Origin: Trebonia kvetii
GTDB taxonomy: Bacteria > Actinomycetota > Actinomycetes > Streptosporangiales > Streptosporangiaceae
Direction of reading: 5' to 3'
Length of the DNA stretch: 64,000 nt
Assembly (NCBI RefSeq): GCF_007827045.1
Contig: NZ_RPFW01000001.1
Span: 968,519 to 1,032,518, forward strand
Numbering within the stretch: the stretch's first letter is position 1; each line of letters begins with the position of its first letter. The translations under genes were made by a program, and so were the position numbers. This document shows, in pieces, positions 1-6,997 of the stretch. The notes under the pieces were generated by a model, which was not told where the DNA came from, searched no databases, and saw only the letters and a list, made by a program, of their open reading frames with translations.

Positions 1-283
1 AGGGCGACAGGAACGGGATCACCGTGGCGGCCCAGCCGATCGAGACGTACGGATCCGCGATCGCCGTGACGACGTGAAGACCGAGCAATGCCACAGCGAA
101 CAGGGACAGCGCCCGGTGCAGCTCGGCGGCAACGAACCGCGGCCACCACCTTGGCGCCCAGCCGGTCCTGGTAGCGACGCCGAGCACCACGACGGCCGTG
201 AACAGCACCAGCAGGACAAGCCCGCTGCCGCGGGACAGGAACCACAGCCACTGCGGGTTCGCGGGCGCCGCCACGCTAGCCAT
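1..283 (-). CDS. Ferric reductase-like transmembrane protein (3' end beyond window)
   Basis: The first 94 residues of a membrane protein that continues past the left edge. It opens MASVAAPANPQWLWFLSRGS, then has a hydrophobic helix (LVLLVLFTAVVVLGVAT), a basic loop rich in Trp and Arg, and a second helix carrying the LHRALSLFAVALLGLHVVT pattern. The paired histidines spaced through helices are what the ferric_reduct / YedZ-type b-haem family shows. Its ATG overlaps the last 8 bases of the apbE gene, so the two are translationally coupled. In actinomycetes this pairing is usually part of an FMN-binding flavoprotein electron-transfer module; the FMN-binding partner would lie outside the window. 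Confidence 0.75.
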   Translation of the reverse strand, partial: MASVAAPANPQWLWFLSRGSGLVLLVLFTAVVVLGVATRTGWAPRWWPRFVAAELHRALSLFAVALLGLHVVTAIADPYVSIGWAATVIPFLSP

Positions 284-1298
284 CGATCAGCTCCGGCAGC
301 GCGGCGTGCCCGGTAAGCGCCTCGGGCAGCCGGGCTCCGCCGGCGTCCGGCCACCCGCCCAGCAGCCGCACGGTGCCCTCATGGCCGATGAGCCGCGCCG
401 GCAGCCGGGTCGCGGCCAGCCAGGCTTGCGCTTCGTGCCCGGCGACAATCGCCGCGGTGGCGGCGGCGTTGGCCACGGCGCAGCTCGGCGCGACCACGGA
501 GACGGTCCGCCACGGCCCGGTAGCCGGGTACCCGGTGCGCGGGTCGACGATGTGGTGCAGCAGGTGTCCGTCACGCCGCCACTGGCGGCAGGTGACGGAC
601 GACGTCGCGACCGCGCCCGCGCGGAGCCTGATCATCGGCCCGGACGGCGCGCCGTCCGCCAGGGATGAGTCCGCGACCGCGACCGGCCAGCCGCCGGCCG
701 GGGGCTGGCCCGCGACGGCGATGTCGCCGCCCAGGCTGACCAGGACGCCGCCGCGTCCGCAGGCGCGCCGCGCAGCCGACGCCGCCCGGTCAGCACCCAG
801 CCCCTTGGCGGTGGCACCGAGGTCGAGGCAGACTCCCGCGGGCAGCCGCAGCAAGGTTCCGTCCAGTGCGACCCGCTGCCAGCCAGGCACGGGCCCTTTG
901 GCAGGCAGCCCGGCACCCGCCCAGGAGTCGGCGTCGACGGACGCGAAGTCACGGTCATAGCCCAGCGCGCTGAGCGCCCCGCCGACCGTCGGGTCGACCA
1001 TGCCGTGAGTCCACCGCGCCGCCGCCAGCGCGACCCGCAGCGCTTCCGCCAGTCCCCGGCTCACCCGGTGCGCGCGATCCCGGGAACGCTGGATCCGTGA
1101 GATCTCCGAATCGCCGCGGAACCGGCTGGCCTGGCAATCTAGCTGACCTAGCTCGGCGTCTACGGCGCTCAGCGCGTTGGCCAGGCCCTCCGCAGGCCAC
1201 ACCGCGACACGCGCGTCGATCCCGAGGGCGTCCCTCTCCGCGACGGCCACGGCGACGGTACCGACGTCCACCGGGGTCCACTGCGGCACCGGTGTCAT
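276..1298 (-). CDS. apbE: FAD:protein FMN transferase (ApbE family)
   Basis: 340 residues, normal for the family. ApbE moves FMN from FAD onto a Thr of partner flavoproteins, using Mg. Family motifs in order: SRFRGDSEISRIQ near the N-terminus, DPTVGGALSALGYDR, DLGATAKGLGADRA (the usual DLGgiAKGyavD), SLGGDIAVAG, and HHIVDPRTGYPA followed by an Ala-rich segment that replaces the common A-x-AD-LAT motif. There is no obvious signal peptide, so it is probably cytoplasmic, unlike lipoprotein ApbE forms. It sits between a small membrane-anchored protein (ATGA overlap upstream) and a ferric-reductase-like protein (overlap downstream), giving a three-gene operon for flavinylated extracytoplasmic electron transfer. 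The target protein is not in the window. Confidence 0.9.
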   Translation of the reverse strand: MTPVPQWTPVDVGTVAVAVAERDALGIDARVAVWPAEGLANALSAVDAELGQLDCQASRFRGDSEISRIQRSRDRAHRVSRGLAEALRVALAAARWTHGMVDPTVGGALSALGYDRDFASVDADSWAGAGLPAKGPVPGWQRVALDGTLLRLPAGVCLDLGATAKGLGADRAASAARRACGRGGVLVSLGGDIAVAGQPPAGGWPVAVADSSLADGAPSGPMIRLRAGAVATSSVTCRQWRRDGHLLHHIVDPRTGYPATGPWRTVSVVAPSCAVANAAATAAIVAGHEAQAWLAATRLPARLIGHEGTVRLLGGWPDAGGARLPEALTGHAALPELIDG

Positions 1299-1714
1299 GA
1301 GTCTGTCCCCCTCTCGCCCGAATTCACGTAGACGATGGCGGGGCGGGTGCCGTTAGTTCCCGGAGCGCAGGTCCGAGCCGGCGTCTGAGTGGTGACACCG
1401 GAGCCGCCCGAGGTGGCTACCGGCACGGTGACGCAGGGCTGATGCGAGCTGGCTGCCGGCGGCTGCGAACCGGTCACCGTGGCGGCCGGGTGCGACGCGC
1501 TCACGTTGGCCCGGGCGAAATAGCCCGCCGTGACGGCGGTCGCCGCCACCAGCATGACCGCTGTCCAGTTCGACAAGCGCCGCACCTGCCGGATGCCCTG
1601 GTCCCGGCTTCCCGGCTCTGCGCGGCCCGGCGGTGACTCAACTGGGCCGCCGCAAGCCTGCCATGGCTCCCGCGTGCCGGGCAGCCGCCGTTCTGATGGG
1701 TCTTGATGGTCCAT
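1295..1714 (-). CDS. Small single-pass membrane protein, first gene of the apbE operon
   Basis: 139 residues. A basic, proline-rich cytoplasmic stretch of about 50 residues is followed by one membrane segment (WTAVMLVAATAVTAGYFA, about residues 50-67), then an Ala/Ser/Thr/Pro-rich external tail with two cysteines (QPCVTV, RTCAPG) and the end IVYVNSGERG. No catalytic motif is recognisable. Position and ATGA overlap with apbE suggest an accessory of the ApbE/ferric-reductase module, perhaps a membrane anchor or scaffold. No FMN-attachment motif (SGAT-like) is present, so it is not obviously the flavinylated substrate. Function unknown. Confidence 0.65.
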   Translation of the reverse strand: MDHQDPSERRLPGTREPWQACGGPVESPPGRAEPGSRDQGIRQVRRLSNWTAVMLVAATAVTAGYFARANVSASHPAATVTGSQPPAASSHQPCVTVPVATSGGSGVTTQTPARTCAPGTNGTRPAIVYVNSGERGTDS

Positions 1715-1822
1715 TACGCACTCCTGGCGTGAGGATGAGCTGCTGCTGCCAGGTTGCGCGACTGCTGGTGAGATGACGGTGAGAGAAGCATGTCAGCCGC
1801 TCTCATCTTCCGCGAAGGTCGC

Positions 1823-1879
1823 CGTTGGGCCCATTGGCCCTGCAAGCAGGGCCCAACGCCCTCATGATTTTCACATAAT
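1823..1879. promoter_or_regulatory. Palindrome and candidate promoter between divergent apbE and two-component operons
   Basis: A perfect 10-bp inverted repeat (CGTTGGGCCC at 1823-1832, GGGCCCAACG at 1849-1858) with a 16-base spacer lies upstream of the response regulator. It is followed by a good -10-like hexamer CATAAT at 1874-1879, 20 bases before the regulator ATG. The palindrome would sit across the -35 region, a natural operator position. It also faces the apbE operon on the other strand. Binding by the neighbouring OmpR-type regulator is an inference; that family more often uses direct repeats. Confidence 0.45.
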
Positions 1880-1899
1880 GGGCGGCTTAGCCTCGGGAC

Positions 1900-2583
1900 A
1901 TGCGGGTGCTCGTAGTGGAAGACGAAATCCGGATGGCCCGGCTTCTCAAGCGCGCGCTTGAAGAGGAAGGGCACGCCGTCGACATCGCCGCCAACGGCGA
2001 AGACGGCGCGTGGCTGGCCACCGAGAACTCCTACGGGGCGATCATCCTGGACGTCATGCTGCCGGACTTCGACGGATTCGAGCTCTGCCGCCGTCTTCGG
2101 GGACAAGGGCAATGGGCCCCGGTGCTCATGCTGACCGCGAGGGACAGCGTGGGAGACCGGGTGCGCGGGCTGGACGCCGGGGCGGACGACTACCTCGTCA
2201 AGCCGTTCAGCCTGCTGGAGCTGGCCGCCCGGCTGCGGGCACTCGCCCGGCGAGGTGAGCTGCCGCGCCCCGTCGTCATCGCCGAAGGAGACCTGCGGCT
2301 CGACCCCGCCGCGAAACGAGCGTGGCGAGCGGAGACGGAACTGCGGCTTTCCCCGAAGGAACTTGCCCTCCTTGAGCTGTTCCTCCGGCATCCCGGCGAC
2401 GTACTCACCCGCTCGCAGATCATCGAGGCGGTGTGGGACTTCGCTTACGACGGCGGCTCGAACGTCGTCGACCAGTACGTGAACTACCTGCGGCGCAAGG
2501 TCGACGCACCGTTCGGCCGGCACGACCTCGAGACGGTCAGGGGCATCGGCTACCGGCTCCGTCACGGCTGGAAGCGCCCGTAA
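1900..2583 (+). CDS. OmpR/PhoB-family response regulator
   Basis: 227 residues. The receiver domain has the acidic pair E7/D8, phospho-acceptor D51 (ILDVMLPDFDGFE), T79 (LMLTARD) and K101 (DDYLVKPFS). A winged-helix DNA-binding domain follows from about residue 130, with the expected LSPKELALLELFLRHPGDV, RSQIIEAVWD and YVNYLRRKVD segments. All phosphorelay residues are present, so it should be functional. The kinase gene starts one base after the stop. It is transcribed divergently from the apbE operon, which is a likely target. The first ATG fits a -10 hexamer 20 bases upstream, so the transcript may have a very short leader. Confidence 0.93.
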   Translation: MRVLVVEDEIRMARLLKRALEEEGHAVDIAANGEDGAWLATENSYGAIILDVMLPDFDGFELCRRLRGQGQWAPVLMLTARDSVGDRVRGLDAGADDYLVKPFSLLELAARLRALARRGELPRPVVIAEGDLRLDPAAKRAWRAETELRLSPKELALLELFLRHPGDVLTRSQIIEAVWDFAYDGGSNVVDQYVNYLRRKVDAPFGRHDLETVRGIGYRLRHGWKRP

Positions 2584-2584
2584 C

Positions 2585-3949
2585 ATGCCCATCCGGCTGC
2601 GCCTGGCCCTGGCATTCGCGGCCGCGGCCGCGCTCTTGTTCGCCATCGGCGGGTGGCTGTTCAGCAGCGCCCTGTCAGCCGCCCAGCTTGGCGCCATCGA
2701 CTCCCAGCTCAGCGCCCAGCTCGTCCAGGCCGCACGCTACCTGCCAGGCAGCGGCACCGGGCCGCAGCCGGCCACGACCGCGACTCCCGTGCCCGGCGAA
2801 TACCTCTTGCAGGTAGTCGATTCCGCCGGCCGGGTCCGCGGCGGCAGTCCCGACGCCGGTACCACGCCGCTGCTGACCGCGGCCGAGCTGGGCCGGGCCC
2901 GGCGCGCCCAGGTGTCGGTGACCCGGACTATCGACGAGGAAGACACCAGGGTCACCGCCGCCCCGCTGGCGGGCCATCCCGGCCTGGTCGCGGTCGCCGC
3001 CGTCTCACTGGAAACATACGACGCCACGCAGAGTCAGGTACTGCGCGAACTGGCCATCGGCGGCGGCATCTTCGTCGCCATCGCCGGATTGGGGGCCTTC
3101 TGGCTGGCCCGCGCCGCGCTGTCACCCGTCGAGCGGCTGCGCAGGCAGGTCGCGGCGCTCTCCGAGCGCGGTGACGCCGCCGGCGTCGAGGTCCCCCGCA
3201 CGAGGGACGAGGTCGCCGCCCTCGCCGGGACCATGAACGACCTGCTCACCCGGCTCCGCCGCACGATCGAGCGCGAACGTGCCTTCGTCGACGACGCCAG
3301 CCACGAGCTGCGATCCCCTCTCGCCGTGCTGCGCGGCGAACTCGAACTGGCCGGGCGGCCGGGCCGCAGCGCCAGGGAACTCGCGGCCGCTGTGCGCAGC
3401 TCGGCGGAGGAAGCTGAAAGGCTCGCCCGGATCACCGACGACCTGCTGGTGCTCGCCCGCGGTGACGCCGGCCAGCTCGACCTGCGGCTCGAAGAGACGG
3501 ACCTGCGACAGCTCCTTTCGCGCAGCGCCGACCACGCCACCGCCCGCCTGACGGCGGCGCAGGTGACCTGCCAGATCGACGTCCCGGCCGGGACCCGGGC
3601 CCTCGTCGACCCGGACCGGATCCGCCAGGCCATCGACAACCTGCTCGGCAACGCACTGCGCTTCGCACCCGCCGGATCGGTTGTGGTGATCGCCGCCAGG
3701 GAAGACGGCCCCGACCTGTCCATCGAGGTCCGTGACTCCGGCCCTGGCTTCCCCGCGGATTTCCTGCCGCACGCGTTCGAGCGCTTCCGGCGCCCCGACG
3801 CCAGCCGCTCCCGCGACGGCGGCGGAGCCGGCCTCGGGCTGGCCATCGCCGCGGCGATCGCCGCCGCCCACGGCGGAACAGCGGCCGCGCGTAACGGCCC
3901 GGGCGGCGGCGCCGTGGTCAGCCTGCGGCTGCCAGGCGCCGCCCGCTGA
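2585..3949 (+). CDS. Membrane sensor histidine kinase, partner of the 1900 regulator
   Basis: 454 residues. Transmembrane helix 1 is at about residues 5-30 and helix 2 at about 157-178, enclosing an external sensor domain of about 125 residues with no recognisable ligand motif. A HAMP linker follows, then the dimerisation helix with H240 (DDASHELRSPLAVLRGE). The ATPase domain has an N box (DNLLGNALRFAP), G1 (VRDSGPGFP) and G2 (GGGAGLGLAIA). This is a classic EnvZ/CseC-like architecture with all catalytic boxes present. It is co-transcribed with the preceding regulator. The stimulus is unknown; the divergent flavin/iron-reductase operon suggests redox or envelope signals. Confidence 0.92.
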   Translation: MPIRLRLALAFAAAAALLFAIGGWLFSSALSAAQLGAIDSQLSAQLVQAARYLPGSGTGPQPATTATPVPGEYLLQVVDSAGRVRGGSPDAGTTPLLTAAELGRARRAQVSVTRTIDEEDTRVTAAPLAGHPGLVAVAAVSLETYDATQSQVLRELAIGGGIFVAIAGLGAFWLARAALSPVERLRRQVAALSERGDAAGVEVPRTRDEVAALAGTMNDLLTRLRRTIERERAFVDDASHELRSPLAVLRGELELAGRPGRSARELAAAVRSSAEEAERLARITDDLLVLARGDAGQLDLRLEETDLRQLLSRSADHATARLTAAQVTCQIDVPAGTRALVDPDRIRQAIDNLLGNALRFAPAGSVVVIAAREDGPDLSIEVRDSGPGFPADFLPHAFERFRRPDASRSRDGGGAGLGLAIAAAIAAAHGGTAAARNGPGGGAVVSLRLPGAAR

Positions 3950-4511
3950 CTCAGCGACTGCGGTGAAGCCGACGATCGAGAGGGAGCCGGTCCGCGTGCA
4001 CGGTTAGTAGTCGAGGGGTACCCGCACCCAGCTGGAAAGGGCTGGCCAGGTACCGCTCTTCGTCCAGGGCTGGTTGTCGGTGCCGAGCACGAACACGCTG
4101 GTCCGACCGTAGCGCCCCAGTTCCCGCTGGGTGATCGCGCTCACGCCCGTGGTGAGTTTCCCGTGCATCGAGTGCCAGCCAGCGGAGACGCCCGTCGTAC
4201 GGCCGAAGAACTCGTTGTACCAGGCCGCACCGTCGGTACCGCGCACGAACGCCACCACCGCGTTCGGTGCCGGGGTGGCGATGCCCGGGTCAGCCGCGGT
4301 TTTGCCGCCGATCGAGTGCCAGGGAGACAGCGTCTTCCCGACCAGCCGTTCTCTGACCCAGATGGCATGGTCGGTGCCTACCGCGGCGACGAACAGCCCT
4401 GAAGCGTTGCCGGCTGAAGCCGGAGCCGTGCCAGGGAGCAGCTTGCCGCCGAGGCTGACCCACGGCGTCCATTGCATTTCGCCGGGGTTAGACATCCCAA
4501 GGGCTTAGATG

Positions 4512-5744
4512 TCAAGCTGCGAGGGGTTCGGTGTTTGCGGCGCCTGGCCAGGCGGTTGCCTCGTCGTAGCGGGTACCGGTCTTCAGGCAGCCGTGCAGGA
4601 TGCCGACGAGGCGGTTGCTGAGCTGGCGGAGTGCGGAGTTGTAGCCGAGGCCGCGGGCGCGCTGCTTGTCGTAGTAGGCGCGGGCTCCTGGTGATGCGCT
4701 CAGCGCGGAGAGGGCCTGGGACTGCAGGGCGTCGGCTAGCCGGTCGTTGCGGATGAACCGTGCCAGGACGACCTTGCTGCGCCCGGATGCGCGGGTGATG
4801 GGGCTGGAGCCGGCGTAGTTCTTGCGGGCCTTGGCGGAGGCGTAGCGGCCGGGCGCGTCCCCGAACTCGGCGAGCACCCGGGAGCCGTTGACGGTACCGA
4901 TGCCGGGCTGGGACAGGTAGACCTCAGCGTCCGGGTGCTGCAGAAAATGTGCCTCCACCTGGGCTTCCAGCTGCGCGATCTGCTCGTTGAGCACGGTCAG
5001 GACGGCGACGGCGGCCTGCACGGCCGCGGCGTAGGCGGCGGTGACCTGGGCGGGCTGGGCCAGCTGCGGGACGCGCAGCGCGTCCTTGATCGCGGCGGCC
5101 CTGGCGGGCACGTCGCGGCGGCGGGCCCGTCTCAGCGCGGCGCTGACCTGAGCGAGAGTCAGCTTCGCCGCGGCCGCCGGATCAGGGGCCCGGGCCAGCA
5201 GCTCCAGGGTGTCAGCGCCGGTCAGGCCCAGGCCGGCGAAGGCCGCCAGCGCGGCGGGGAAGAACTCCAGCAGCGCCGAGCGCAGCCGCAGGGTATGCCG
5301 GGTGCGTTCCCAGATCAGCGTCTGGTGCGCCCGGGCGACCACCTTGATCGCCTGCCCGGCGGCGGTGTCGGCAGCCACGGCACGCAGCTGGTGCCGCTCA
5401 GTGCGCACCATGTCGGCCAGGGCGTGCGCGTCGGCGGCATCGCTCTTGGCCCCGGACAGGTTGTAGCGTTCCTTGAACCGCGCGACCTGCTTGGGGTTGA
5501 GCCCGTACACCTGGTAGCCGGCCGCGGTCAGTGCCTGCACCCACAGTCCCCGGTCGGTCTCGATCGCCACGACCACCTCGCCGGGATCGCCGTCCTGGCC
5601 CAGGTGCGCGGCGATCAGCTCATGCAGCCGGGCGATCCCGGCCGCGCCTTCCGGCAGCCGCCGGGCGGCCAGCTTGCGGCCCGTCTCGTCCTGGATCTCC
5701 ACATCGTGGTGATCCTCGGCCCAGTCATCCCCGACGAACAGCAA
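4512..5744 (-). CDS. IS110-family transposase (DEDD/serine recombinase)
   Basis: 410 residues. The N-terminal RuvC-like domain has the DEDD tetrad pattern: D7 (GDDWAEDHHD), E62 (VVVAIETDRGLW), D102 and D105 (SGAKSDAADAHALAD), at nearly the same spacing as characterised IS110 recombinases. The C-terminal Tnp domain has the helix-hairpin-helix LSQPGIGTVNGSRVLAEFGD and the AGSSPITRASGRSK block that carries the active-site serine region. The start is a TTG with GAGGAGA about 10 bases upstream; there is no in-frame ATG nearby. No stop or frameshift interrupts it, so the element looks competent. The enzyme should act with the RNA encoded upstream. Confidence 0.92.
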   Translation of the reverse strand: MLFVGDDWAEDHHDVEIQDETGRKLAARRLPEGAAGIARLHELIAAHLGQDGDPGEVVVAIETDRGLWVQALTAAGYQVYGLNPKQVARFKERYNLSGAKSDAADAHALADMVRTERHQLRAVAADTAAGQAIKVVARAHQTLIWERTRHTLRLRSALLEFFPAALAAFAGLGLTGADTLELLARAPDPAAAAKLTLAQVSAALRRARRRDVPARAAAIKDALRVPQLAQPAQVTAAYAAAVQAAVAVLTVLNEQIAQLEAQVEAHFLQHPDAEVYLSQPGIGTVNGSRVLAEFGDAPGRYASAKARKNYAGSSPITRASGRSKVVLARFIRNDRLADALQSQALSALSASPGARAYYDKQRARGLGYNSALRQLSNRLVGILHGCLKTGTRYDEATAWPGAANTEPLAA

Positions 5745-5804
5745 CGTCTCAGTTCTCCTCGCATCACGACCACGAAACGACCGGCCACGGCAGCCTGCGG
5801 GAGA

Positions 5805-5985
5805 ACGGCTCGCACCCTAATGGATCAGTGCTCACGCCGCGAACGGCGGGCACGACAGCCCAACAGCGGTCATGTCTCCCGGACTCACTGGCAGGGGCAC
5901 GGTCTAACCCTAGGACTCACGTGCTCCTGGGGGTGTGCAGTGCTCACCCGCCAGCGGCTGCCGGACCGAGTCTGCACCCCTGCGA
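5805..5985 (-). ncRNA. Candidate IS110 bridge RNA
   Basis: Non-coding DNA upstream of the transposase, same strand, boundaries approximate. Reading the minus strand 5' to 3', a first loop has ACACCCCC (5936-5929), a short apical hairpin AGGA/TCCT (5928-5912), then GGGTTAG (5910-5904). GGGTTAG is the exact complement of CTAACCC, the core plus right flank of the target. A second loop has TTGGGCTGTC (5863-5854), which resembles the element's right end TTGGGATGTC. It then has a CGCCG-TTCG-CGGCG hairpin (5848-5835) and CCATTAG (5823-5817), the exact complement of CTAATGG at the element's left end. This order of left guide, hairpin, right guide, repeated for target and donor, is the described IS110 bridge-RNA architecture. 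The left target guide is the weakest match (ACCCC only). Confidence 0.75.
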
Positions 5986-6931
5986 ACTCCCGCTCCTCAC
6001 GGGGCTGGTGTTCTACGCGGGACTGACCCGGCTAACTCCCATTAGGGGTTCCGTGCAGGGTGCGGCCAAACACGGACCCGTTGGGGCCGCGTACGAAGAC
6101 CGACAGCGCGTCTGGTGCCACGGCCGCGCCGATGTTCACGGTCGGCTTGGAGGTAAGCGCGCCCCCCAGGGGGGCCCAGCCCGACCAGCCGGCACTGCTC
6201 TGGTGCCGCCACCACAGCCTGTTGTCCATCCCGCGCCCGAACACGGCAAAGCCACTGATCGGGAAGGTGCCTGGCCGGATCCACACTGCCGCGGGACCGC
6301 CAATCAGCTTGCCGCCCAAGGACACCGGAACGGGCTGGGCCATGTTAGACATGTGCAACATCCACGCCTGGCCGCTCGTGCCCGCATAGAAGAGGTCGGT
6401 CCACGCGTTGCCCTCGCCGGCCACGCCGAGCGTGACGCCCGGCTGAGGTGAGTCCGCGCGAACTGCCGGGACCGCGCCCGCGGCGCCAGCCCGGGCGGAA
6501 CCCATCGTGATGATCACTAGTGATGCCGCCGCAGCGACAGACAACGCCCGCGTCAGCCGTATGGACATCGTCAACACCCTCTCCTTGACCCGAGACCGCA
6601 TACCCGGTCCTGGCATGAGCAGTGATCGCGCCGCCGACCCCAGGCCGCCCTTGATGAATGTGCTTTCGCGGATCACTGTGATTGTTGCGCCAGGGTCCCG
6701 GATGGGCTCGCCATCGTGATGGCTCCGCCCTAACCACAGGATCTCCGGATCCTGACCGGGGCGGCAGAGGCGGACGACCCGCAGCCAATAGCCAGACGAC
6801 CTCAATAAACCATCTCTCACGGTGGCCCCCTGGGCTGCATACCGTGCTGACGAAACCGCTGCTGGCGTAGTGGGCCCAGGCAGCAGGGATGATCCAGCGT
6901 GAGGGCCGGACCATTGGCTGGCAGCCGAGGA

Positions 6932-6954
6932 CGTACGGTCCGGGTCTCCGTACG
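6932..6954 (+). promoter_or_regulatory. Inverted repeat upstream of propeller-deacetylase gene
   Basis: CGTACGG at 6932-6938 and CCGTACG at 6948-6954 form perfect 7-bp arms around a 9-base spacer, ending 43 bases before the GTG start of the 6998 gene. The rest of the 6569-6997 gap between the two divergent secreted-protein genes shows no coding frame with a convincing start. This is the only clear symmetric site seen there. Operator function is inferred from position. Confidence 0.35.
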
Positions 6955-6997
6955 CGCTGGGGGTACACCGGTAAGTAACCGTAGAGGGTGATCGGTC

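Larger units (their letters stand above)
4492..6045 (-). mobile_element. IS110-family insertion sequence, about 1554 bp
   Basis: The ends were set by comparing the two halves of the disrupted gene. TTAG occurs at both junctions (4488-4491 and 6042-6045), which on the element's sense strand is a CT core followed by AA. The distance between the copies is 1554 bp. There are no terminal inverted repeats and no longer target duplication, as expected for IS110 recombination at a dinucleotide core. The element holds one transposase gene and about 300 non-coding bases upstream of it (5745-6043). That arrangement is typical of the IS110 subgroup, whose left end encodes the bridge RNA. The right end after the transposase is only about 20 bases. 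Confidence 0.88.
4004..6568 (-). pseudogene. Secreted PLL/tectonin-like beta-propeller protein, split by IS110
   Basis: The N-terminal half (6568 to 6046) starts at an ATG preceded by AAGGAGAGG. It has a Sec signal peptide (MSIRLTRALSVAAAASLVII, then an Ala-rich cleavage region) and propeller repeats with W-x-x-LGG motifs (WSGWAPLGGALTSKPT, FVRGPNGSVFGRTL). The C-terminal half (4489 to 4004) carries more of them (WTPWVSLGGKLLPG, SPWHSIGGKTAADPG, VFVLGTDNQPW). Removing the insertion and one CT core rejoins the halves in frame across HGTPNPGEMQWTPWVSLGG, giving 336 residues with a regular repeat at the junction. So an intact lectin-like propeller gene was interrupted cleanly. Such repeats bind sugars in known family members; the ligand here is unknown. 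A related intact propeller lies at 6998-8605. Confidence 0.85.

Noticed and set aside
4935..6026. Plus-strand frame opposite the IS110 transposase
   Set aside because: Shadow of the transposase; composition and lack of motifs show no second gene, and it crosses the guide-RNA region.
5745..6043. Possible passenger or leader gene in the IS110 left end
   Set aside because: No frame with start, ribosome-binding site and plausible composition; the conserved features fit an RNA instead.
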